This document shows, one piece after another, positions 56,961 to 64,000 of a stretch of 64,000 nt of DNA. Origin of the DNA: Buchnera aphidicola (Takecallis arundicolens). Lineage in GTDB: Bacteria; Pseudomonadota; Gammaproteobacteria; Enterobacterales; Enterobacteriaceae. Below the pieces are notes generated by a model. The model searched no databases and was not told the DNA's origin. It saw only the letters and a list, made by a program, of their open reading frames with translations. The translations under genes were made by a program, and so were the position numbers. Within the stretch, counting starts at the first letter, position 1. Each line of letters begins with the position of its first letter. The stretch lies in NCBI RefSeq assembly GCF_964058945.1, contig NZ_OZ060369.1:62001-126000 (forward strand). The letters run 5' to 3'.

Positions 56961-57632
56961 ATGAAATACACGTTAACAAAAGTGAATGTACACAGTAGTG
57001 AAAAATACCCCTACCAAGTAAAAACTATTGTAGAAGATCCGTTAGAAAAAAAAATTCAAAATAATGTATTTACTGGACGATTAACACAGTTAATACATAA
57101 ATTAGTTAATTGGAGTCGGAAGAATTCTTTATGGCCTTATAATTTTGGATTATCATGTTGTTATGTAGAAATGGTAACTTCTTTTACTGCAATACATGAT
57201 ATTGCAAGATTTGGATCAGAAGTACTTCGAGCATCACCAAGGCAATCTGATGTTATGGTTATTTCTGGTACGCCATTTATTAAAATGGTCCCTGTTATTC
57301 AAAGATTGTATGATCAAATGTTAGAACCTAAATGGGTTATTTCTATGGGTTCTTGTGCTAATTCAGGTGGTATGTATGATATTTATTCAGTTGTGCAAGG
57401 TGTAGATAAATTTTTACCAGTAGATGTATATATCCCAGGATGTCCGCCTAGGCCGGAAGCATATATACAGGGCTTAATGTTATTACAAGAGGCAATATCA
57501 CAAGAACGTCGTCCATTATCTTGGGTTGTAGGTGAACAAGGTATATATCGAGCTAATATGCAATCTCAAAAAGATAAAAAATATTTTGATCGATCACAAG
57601 TGTATGAATTACGTACTCCAGAAGATGTTTAA
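56961..57632 (+). CDS. nuoB: NADH-quinone oxidoreductase subunit B
   Basis: NuoB carries the N2 [4Fe-4S] cluster that passes electrons to ubiquinone. The protein is 223 residues (E. coli 220). All four ligand cysteines are visible: GLSCCYVEM (two adjacent Cys near residue 67), [13 protein letters not shown] and [26 protein letters not shown] is also conserved. Peripheral arm of complex I. Confidence 0.97.
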   Translation: MKYTLTKVNVHSSEKYPYQVKTIVEDPLEKKIQNNVFTGRLTQLIHKLVNWSRKNSLWPYNFGLSCCYVEMVTSFTAIHDIARFGSEVLRASPRQSDVMVISGTPFIKMVPVIQRLYDQMLEPKWVISMGSCANSGGMYDIYSVVQGVDKFLPVDVYIPGCPPRPEAYIQGLMLLQEAISQERRPLSWVVGEQGIYRANMQSQKDKKYFDRSQVYELRTPEDV

Positions 57633-57713
57633 TTTAGTATTATTTTTTTTATAACATAAAAAAATTTTTATTATAATTAAATTTATTTTTATATAAAAAT
57701 TTTTTATTTTTCA

Positions 57714-59477
57714 ATGTTAATATCGAGTTATTGTGATATGAATATTGTATTTCAAGAATTATGTAATTATTTCAAAGATAATAAATTTATTATACAAAAC
57801 ACATTAATTGATGCTCCAGTAATTTGGGTAGATAGTGATATTATATATCAGGTGATAAAATTCTTAAAAGAACATGATTTAAAATATAATATGTTATTTG
57901 ATTTGCATGGTATAGATGAACGATTTCGTTTAAATAAAAAAAATATACCAATTGTAGATTTTTCAGTATTTTATCATTTAATTTCTATTAAAGACAATAC
58001 TGATGTTATTATTAAAGTTGCTTTACTAAAAAAGAAATTAATTATACCAACAATAACAAAAATTTTTCCAAATGCTAATTGGTATGAAAGAGAAACATGG
58101 GAAATGTTTGGTATAATTTTTGATAAACATCCAAATTTAACAAGAATTATTATGCCAAAAACATGGTCTGGTTTTCCTTTGCGAAAAGATTATCCAGCAC
58201 GAGCGACTGAATGTAGTCCATTTTTTTTAAATCAATTAAAAGAAAGTCTTGCTATGCAAGATTTGTGTTTTAATCCACGTGATTGGGGTATGTCTACTGA
58301 TCTTAAACATTCAGATTTCATGTTTTTAAATCTTGGACCGAATCATCCTTCTGCACATGGAGCATTTCGTATAATTTTACAATTATACGGTGAAGAAATT
58401 GTAGATTGTATTCCAGATATTGGATATCACCATCGTGGTGCAGAAAAGATGGCTGAACGTCAGTCATGGCATAGTTATATTCCATATACAGATCGTATTG
58501 AGTATTTGGGTGGTTGTGTAAATGAAATGCCTTATATATTAGCAGTAGAAAAATTAGCTGGTATTATTGTACCAGACAGAGTTAAAGTAATTCGTGTAAT
58601 GTTATCTGAACTATTTCGTATTAATAGTCATTTGTTATATATTTCAACTTTTATTCAAGATGTTGGTGCAATGACTCCTGTTTTTTTAGCTTTTACAGAT
58701 CGACAAAAAATATATGATCTTATTGAAGCAATTACTGGAGCAAGAATGCATCCAGCGTGGTTTAGAATTGGTGGATTAGCGCAAGATTTACCTTGTGGTT
58801 GGAATACATTGTTATTGAATTTTTTACAATGGATGCCAAAACGATTAGATGAATATATACAAGCGTCTTTAAAAAATAGTATTTTAATTCAACGATCACA
58901 GGGTATTGCATGTTATAATCAACAAGATGCATTAAATTGGGGTGTGACTGGTGCTGGTTTACGTGCGACAGGGATTAATTTTGATATTAGAAAAAAACGA
59001 CCATATTCAGGATATGAAAATTTTGATTTTTCTATTCCAGTTGGTGATGGAATTAGTGATTGTTATACTAGAGTCATATTAAAAATGGAAGAAATTAAAC
59101 AAAGCTTAATTATTTTAAAACAATGTTTAAATAATATGCCGGAAGGTTCATTTAAATCTGATCATCCGTTGACTACTCCTCCAGATAAAAAAGATACATT
59201 ATATAATATTGAAAATTTGATCACACATTTTTTACAAGTATCCTGGGGTCCAGTAATTCCTCCTAATGAAAGTTTCCAAATGATTGAAGCAACTAAAGGT
59301 ATTAATAGTTATTATTTAATTAGCGATGGTAATACTATGAGTTACCGTACTAGAATTCGTACTCCCAGTTTTCCACATTTACAACAAATTCCTTCTGTTA
59401 TTCGTGGTAGTTTAATATCAGATTTAATTGTATATTTAGGTAGTATTGATTTTGTTATGTCTGATGTTGATCGATAA
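57714..59477 (+). CDS. nuoC: NADH-quinone oxidoreductase fused subunit C/D
   Basis: NuoCD is the fused form found in E. coli and relatives, here 587 residues (E. coli 600). The C part (about 1-190) has [24 protein letters not shown], and [17 protein letters not shown]. The D part has [55 protein letters not shown] (20 residues), [15 protein letters not shown] and [14 protein letters not shown] at the C-terminus. The D part is far better conserved. It forms part of the quinone cavity with NuoB. Confidence 0.97.
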   Translation: MLISSYCDMNIVFQELCNYFKDNKFIIQNTLIDAPVIWVDSDIIYQVIKFLKEHDLKYNMLFDLHGIDERFRLNKKNIPIVDFSVFYHLISIKDNTDVIIKVALLKKKLIIPTITKIFPNANWYERETWEMFGIIFDKHPNLTRIIMPKTWSGFPLRKDYPARATECSPFFLNQLKESLAMQDLCFNPRDWGMSTDLKHSDFMFLNLGPNHPSAHGAFRIILQLYGEEIVDCIPDIGYHHRGAEKMAERQSWHSYIPYTDRIEYLGGCVNEMPYILAVEKLAGIIVPDRVKVIRVMLSELFRINSHLLYISTFIQDVGAMTPVFLAFTDRQKIYDLIEAITGARMHPAWFRIGGLAQDLPCGWNTLLLNFLQWMPKRLDEYIQASLKNSILIQRSQGIACYNQQDALNWGVTGAGLRATGINFDIRKKRPYSGYENFDFSIPVGDGISDCYTRVILKMEEIKQSLIILKQCLNNMPEGSFKSDHPLTTPPDKKDTLYNIENLITHFLQVSWGPVIPPNESFQMIEATKGINSYYLISDGNTMSYRTRIRTPSFPHLQQIPSVIRGSLISDLIVYLGSIDFVMSDVDR

Positions 59478-59508
59478 TTTTTTATAACCCTAATTTTTTA
59501 AAACAAAT

Positions 59509-59991
59509 ATGAATATATTAAATAATAAATTAAATAATTTAGAATTAATAGCTATTCAATCAGAAAAAAAACATTATGAAGATGCAAAAGCTGTGTCTAT
59601 TGAAGCATTGAAAATTGTACAGAAATCAAGAGGATGGATATCGGATGCATTAATGCGAGAAATTTCCGAGGTTTTATGTATATCTGTCAGCCAACTAGAG
59701 GAAATAGCAACTTTTTATAGTCAAATTTATCGACAGCCAGTAGGTCGATATGTTATAAAATTTTGTGATAGTGTTGTATGTTATATGTTAGGTTGTAATC
59801 GTATACAATCTACATTAGAAAATATATTAAAAATTAAACCGGGACAAACTACATTAAATAATAAATTTACAATATTACCTATTTCGTGTTTAGGGAATTG
59901 TGATAAAGCACCTGTGATCATGATTAATAATATGACATATACTCATGTTACTGTTTCTGGTATACCAATATTATTAGAGAAATGTAAATGA
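59509..59991 (+). CDS. nuoE: NADH-quinone oxidoreductase subunit E
   Basis: NuoE binds the N1a [2Fe-2S] cluster in the NADH dehydrogenase module. The protein is 160 residues (E. coli 166). The four ligand cysteines are in [13 protein letters not shown] and [15 protein letters not shown]. The N-terminal helical part has [16 protein letters not shown] and [16 protein letters not shown]. The stop overlaps the nuoF start by four bases (ATGA). Confidence 0.96.
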   Translation: MNILNNKLNNLELIAIQSEKKHYEDAKAVSIEALKIVQKSRGWISDALMREISEVLCISVSQLEEIATFYSQIYRQPVGRYVIKFCDSVVCYMLGCNRIQSTLENILKIKPGQTTLNNKFTILPISCLGNCDKAPVIMINNMTYTHVTVSGIPILLEKCK

Positions 59992-61322
59992 AAAATATTA
60001 TTAGAACTCCTGAAACTCATCCTTTAACATGGCGCTTGGATGACATGAATCAATATCCAATTTGGTTAATTGAATATTGTAAAAAAAGTGGATATTCTGC
60101 TTTACAAGTAATGTTAAAAAATATGATACCTCAAGATGTTATTAATTTAATTAAAGATTCTGAGTTAAAAGGTAGAGGTGGTGCTGGTTTTTATACCGGT
60201 TTGAAATGGAGTTTAATGCCAAAAAAAATACATAATCAACCAAGATATTTGTTATGTAATGCTGATGAAATGGAACCTGGAACTTATAAAGATCGTTTAT
60301 TATTAGAAAAAATACCGCATCAATTACTTGAAGGGATTATTATTTCTGGTTTTGCAATAGAAGCTTCTATGGCATATATTTTTTTAAGAGGTGAATATAT
60401 CGATGCGGCACAGAATATTCAAAGGGCTATTGTAGAGGCTAGAAATTTTGGTTACCTAGGAAAAAATATTCTAGGTACAAATTTTAATTTTGATATTGTT
60501 TTACATACAGGAGCAGGGAGATATATTTGTGGTGAAGAAACAGCATTAATCAATTCTTTAGAAGGAAATCGAGCTAATCCAAGAATTAAGCCACCTTTTC
60601 CAGCTATTATTGGATTATGGGGTAAACCAACATGTGTAAATAATGTTGAAACATTATCTAATGTGCCTGCAATTGTTTTACATGGAGCACATTGGTATAA
60701 AAATATATCATCTAGTAATGATCGCGGGACAAAGTTAATGGGTTTTTCAGGACAAGTTAATAATCCTGGTATTTGGGAAGTGCCCTTCGGCATTTCTGCA
60801 AGAGAATTGTTAGAAGATTATGCACAAGGTATGAAAACAGGATTTGAACTAAAAGCATGGCAACCTGGTGGTGCTGGAACAAATTTTTTAACTGCAAAAG
60901 ATATTGATTTAAAAATGGATTTTAAAAGTATTTCAGATGCTGGAAGTCGTTTTGGAACTGGAATGGCAATGGCAGTTGATCATACTATTAATATGGTTTC
61001 ATTGGTTTTAAATTTAGAACAATTTTTTGCACGAGAATCATGTGGTTTATGTACTCCATGTCGTGAAGGTTTACCATGGATTGTAAAAATTTTATTATCT
61101 TTTAAGGATGGTTCCGCTAAAGTATGTGATTTTGATATTTTGGAAGATTTATGTTTTCAACTTGGTCCAGGCAAAACGCTTTGTGCACATGCCCCAGGAG
61201 CAATTGGTCCATTATATAGTGCACTAAAATTATTTCGGTTAGATTTTGAGAATTGTATTAGTACTGATAATTCAGAAAATAGTATTAATAAAAAAAAACA
61301 TATATTCACATTAAATTTATAA
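59988..61322 (+). CDS. nuoF: NADH-quinone oxidoreductase subunit F
   Basis: NuoF binds NADH, FMN and the N3 [4Fe-4S] cluster. The protein is 444 residues (E. coli 445). Motifs: [19 protein letters not shown] (FMN/NADH), [46 protein letters not shown], and the cluster block [15 protein letters not shown] with the fourth cysteine in [11 protein letters not shown]. It starts inside the nuoE stop. nuoG follows after 70 bases. Confidence 0.97.
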   Translation: MKNIIRTPETHPLTWRLDDMNQYPIWLIEYCKKSGYSALQVMLKNMIPQDVINLIKDSELKGRGGAGFYTGLKWSLMPKKIHNQPRYLLCNADEMEPGTYKDRLLLEKIPHQLLEGIIISGFAIEASMAYIFLRGEYIDAAQNIQRAIVEARNFGYLGKNILGTNFNFDIVLHTGAGRYICGEETALINSLEGNRANPRIKPPFPAIIGLWGKPTCVNNVETLSNVPAIVLHGAHWYKNISSSNDRGTKLMGFSGQVNNPGIWEVPFGISARELLEDYAQGMKTGFELKAWQPGGAGTNFLTAKDIDLKMDFKSISDAGSRFGTGMAMAVDHTINMVSLVLNLEQFFARESCGLCTPCREGLPWIVKILLSFKDGSAKVCDFDILEDLCFQLGPGKTLCAHAPGAIGPLYSALKLFRLDFENCISTDNSENSINKKKHIFTLNL

Positions 61323-61392
61323 TATTATTTTTAATAAATGTATTTGCATGTTTTTAAGATAGAATGGTATATTACTTCGGAAATTAATTATT

Positions 61393-64000
61393 ATGGCTAT
61401 TATTTATATTAATAAAATGCAATATGATGTAAGTTTATCACATAATTTATTACAAACATGTTTAGCATTAAAAATAGACATACCTTATTTTTGTTGGCAT
61501 CCTGATTTGGGTAGCGTTGGTGTATGTAGATTATGTGCAGTAAAGCATCATAATAATATACATGATGTATCTGGAAGAATTGTAATGTCATGTATGACGC
61601 CGATATCAAATAATATGATTATTACAACAGATGATACAGAAGTTAAAAAATTCCGTAAGGGTATTATAGAGTTATTAATGATAAATCACCCACATGATTG
61701 TCCAATTTGTGAGGAAGGTGGTCATTGTCATTTACAAGATATGACAGTATTAACTAATCATAATGTTCGACGTTATACATTTCCTAAACGTATACACCGT
61801 AATCAATATTTAGGAGAATTTATAACACATCAAATGAATCGTTGTATTGGTTGTTATCGGTGTGTCAGATATTACAAAGATTATGCAGGGGGTACTGATT
61901 TTGGAGTGTATGGGATTAGTAATAACATTTATTTTGGGCGTTTTGAGGATGGTTCTTTAGAAAGCGAGCATTCAGGTAATTTAATTGAAGTGTGCCCTAC
62001 TGGAGTTTTTACAGATAAATTATCTTCTAAGTATTATAATCGAAAATGGGATTTGCAATATGGACCAAGTATATGTCAAAATTGTAGTATTGGTTGCAAT
62101 ATTAGTATTGGTGAAAAATATGGTATTTTGAGTAAAATAGAAAATCGATACCATAAGCATATTAATCGCTATTTTTTATGTGACTTAGGTCGTTTTGGTC
62201 ATGGTTATACTAATCTTAAGAATCGTTTAAAGTATCCTATTAAATTCGAACATGATAAATATATTTCTTTAAACAAAAATTATGCAATTACGTTAATATC
62301 AGATATATTACAGAATGCACGTGGTATAATTGGAATTGGTTCTATGCGTGCTAGTTTAGAGAGTAATTTTGCATTGAGAAAATTGGTAGGTAAAGATAAT
62401 TTTTCTAGTGGTATGATCGAAAATGATCATCAATGTGTACAGTTAATTATTGATATTTTAAAAAATAGTGGTATATATGTACCAACGTTGTTAGAAGTAG
62501 AAGATTATGATATTGTTTTAATTATAGGAGAAGATATTACACAAACTGCACCAAGATTAAGTTTAGCAATTCGACAACTAAGTAAAAAAAATCAAATAGA
62601 TAATAATGTTAAAAACAATATACCTGAATGGCATAGTGCTGCTATATTAAATATAACTAATAAAAATAAATGTGTTTATATTGTACACACTCATGAAACA
62701 AAGTTAGATGATATTTCTGAATTAAAATATTATGCTTCTATAAAAAATCAAGAATTATTTTTGGATATTCTTTGCAAGAAAATTAATAATGTAGCTTATA
62801 CATATAAAAATATTTCATCTAATATCATAGAGTATATTACATGTATTTATCATGCATTAATGTTGTGTAAAAAGCCTCTTATTATTTCTGGATTACATTC
62901 TGGTAGTATTAATTTAATTAAATTAGCAACAAATATTGCAAAAAGTTTACAATATTTAAAGAAAGATGTCGGGTTAATATTATTAACTTCTGGTGCAAAT
63001 AGTATTGGAGTTGGTTTACTATCAAATATGTCTATCACATCTGCTTTGAAAAATGTCTGTGATGATAAAATTGATACTTTGGTAGTTTTAGAAAATGATT
63101 TATATCGTTATAGTACACAAGAATATATTGATTCTATTATTAAAAAACTGAAAAATATAATTGTTTTTGATCATTTAACTACTACTACTACGCAAAAAAG
63201 TACTGTATTATTTCCAACAACTAGTTTTATTGAAAGTTCTGGTACTGTTATTAATTATGAAAGTAGAGCACAGAGATTTTTCTCTGCCTTTGATCCTAAA
63301 TTTTATGATGATAAAACATGTGTTTATCAGGCTTGGGAATGGATATATGAAATATATTATAATATTAATCAAAAAGATCATGTTAATACTACGTTAGATG
63401 ATGTAATTGAACATTATATTCGTGATATTCCAATCTTTAAAGTTATACAACATGTTGCACCAAACGCAAAATATAGAATTTTAGGTAAAAAAATTGCTCG
63501 ATCTCCTCATAGAATCAGTAGTAGAACAGCGATATTTTCTGAATTTAACATTCATGAACCAGGGCAAAATAATGATATAAATACTATGTTTTCATTTTCT
63601 ATGGAAGGTATACAACAACCAAATCAAGATGTAGAATATGTTCCATTTGTTTGGTCTCCAGGATGGAATTCTATACAAGCTTGGAATAAATATATATTTG
63701 ATAAAAATAATTATAATTCTGGTATGCGTATATTTCAGACAAATGGAGTGAAAAAAGAATATTTTTTTAATAAAATAAATATAACATATGATCAAGATTG
63801 TGACTGGAAAATTATACCTTATTATGTATTGTTTGGTAGTGAAGAGTTAAGTCAAAATTCCGATATTATTCGTAATAAATGTTCTGTTTTGTATGCTCTA
63901 GTAAATGAAAAATATAGAAATAAATTTTGTTTGAAACAAGATTGTATGATTGAATTTGAATGTTTAGATCAAATATTTCAATTATTAATAAAATTTTCAT
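61393..64000 (+). CDS. nuoG: NADH-quinone oxidoreductase subunit G (runs off the window)
   Basis: NuoG is the largest peripheral subunit, carrying several Fe-S clusters. The frame opens with ATG at 61393 (MAIIYINKMQYDVSLSHNLL, 20 residues) and stays open to the last base, about 869 codons of an expected 900 or so. Clusters in order: N1b [2Fe-2S] with CWHPDLGSVGVCRLCAV, N5 and N4 ligands in HDCPICEEGGHCHLQDM and NRCIGCYRCVRY, and the extra N7 site CQNCSIGC with a fourth Cys in YFLCDLGRFG. The molybdopterin-oxidoreductase-like second half is strongly diverged. The C-terminus lies beyond 64000. Confidence 0.95.
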   Translation, partial: MAIIYINKMQYDVSLSHNLLQTCLALKIDIPYFCWHPDLGSVGVCRLCAVKHHNNIHDVSGRIVMSCMTPISNNMIITTDDTEVKKFRKGIIELLMINHPHDCPICEEGGHCHLQDMTVLTNHNVRRYTFPKRIHRNQYLGEFITHQMNRCIGCYRCVRYYKDYAGGTDFGVYGISNNIYFGRFEDGSLESEHSGNLIEVCPTGVFTDKLSSKYYNRKWDLQYGPSICQNCSIGCNISIGEKYGILSKIENRYHKHINRYFLCDLGRFGHGYTNLKNRLKYPIKFEHDKYISLNKNYAITLISDILQNARGIIGIGSMRASLESNFALRKLVGKDNFSSGMIENDHQCVQLIIDILKNSGIYVPTLLEVEDYDIVLIIGEDITQTAPRLSLAIRQLSKKNQIDNNVKNNIPEWHSAAILNITNKNKCVYIVHTHETKLDDISELKYYASIKNQELFLDILCKKINNVAYTYKNISSNIIEYITCIYHALMLCKKPLIISGLHSGSINLIKLATNIAKSLQYLKKDVGLILLTSGANSIGVGLLSNMSITSALKNVCDDKIDTLVVLENDLYRYSTQEYIDSIIKKLKNIIVFDHLTTTTTQKSTVLFPTTSFIESSGTVINYESRAQRFFSAFDPKFYDDKTCVYQAWEWIYEIYYNINQKDHVNTTLDDVIEHYIRDIPIFKVIQHVAPNAKYRILGKKIARSPHRISSRTAIFSEFNIHEPGQNNDINTMFSFSMEGIQQPNQDVEYVPFVWSPGWNSIQAWNKYIFDKNNYNSGMRIFQTNGVKKEYFFNKINITYDQDCDWKIIPYYVLFGSEELSQNSDIIRNKCSVLYALVNEKYRNKFCLKQDCMIEFECLDQIFQLLIKFS

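Noticed and set aside
1-64000. CRISPR arrays, insertion sequences, prophage or toxin-antitoxin genes
   Set aside because: No direct-repeat arrays, transposase-like frames or phage genes were seen; every sizeable frame is a conserved housekeeping or biosynthetic gene.

Overview
The window is a chromosomal segment of an obligate insect endosymbiont of the Buchnera aphidicola type (gammaproteobacterium). The evidence is extreme A+T richness (roughly four fifths by eye), short intergenic spacers, single-copy genes collinear in blocks with Escherichia coli, and a gene set typical of an aphid nutritional symbiont: flagellar export and C-ring genes without filament or chemotaxis genes, essential amino acid pathways (histidine, lysine/DAP, chorismate, carbamoyl phosphate), translation genes and a nuo operon. 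No mobile element, prophage, CRISPR array or restriction system is visible. The aphid host lineage cannot be told from this window alone.

Layout. 1-3750: flagellar genes fliJ (cut by the window edge), fliM, fliN, a fused fliO-fliP, fliQ, fliR. 3833-6608 (minus): rpmG, rpmB, ppa, rnpB (RNase P RNA), rsmI. 6750-12240 (plus): fabB, talA, tkt, dapE. 12337-14727 (minus): dapA, aroC. 14982-24270: smrB, the complete his operon hisGDCBHAFI, gnd. 24415-29945: metG with a poly(A) frameshift, tilS, tRNA-Val(GAC), ribE, tyrS, sufA. 30203-37895: aroH, a truncated thrS, infC, rpmI, rplT, pheS, pheT. 37984-43311: glyS, glyQ, rplY, yabI, rsmA. 43829-52494 (minus): carB, carA, dapB, lspA, ileS. 52689-56191: rpsT, then dnaJ/dnaK on the minus strand. 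56537-64000: nuoA, nuoB, nuoCD, nuoE, nuoF and nuoG, the last running off the end.

How the genes fit together. FliP, FliQ and FliR build the export gate of the flagellar type III secretion apparatus, and FliM and FliN the C-ring. talA, tkt and gnd supply pentose phosphates and erythrose 4-phosphate to aroH/aroC and to the his operon. dapA, dapB and dapE serve lysine and peptidoglycan. carAB supplies carbamoyl phosphate. NuoA-G are the front of a proton-pumping complex I. The segment is rich in aminoacyl-tRNA synthetases (MetRS, TyrRS, ThrRS, PheRS, GlyRS, IleRS).

The most notable signals are signs of translational quality-control erosion. ThrRS has lost its TGS and editing domains, and about 700 bases of apparent remnant lie in their place. 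PheRS beta keeps the B3/B4 fold region but has replaced the known editing residues. IleRS keeps its CP1 editing motifs. The metG start codon is separated from its reading frame by a run of 10 A. Some controls have been kept despite the decay: a sigma-32-like dnaK promoter matching my recollection of E. coli P1, the AUU start of infC, and the UUG start of rpsT. I found no wholly new multi-gene system.
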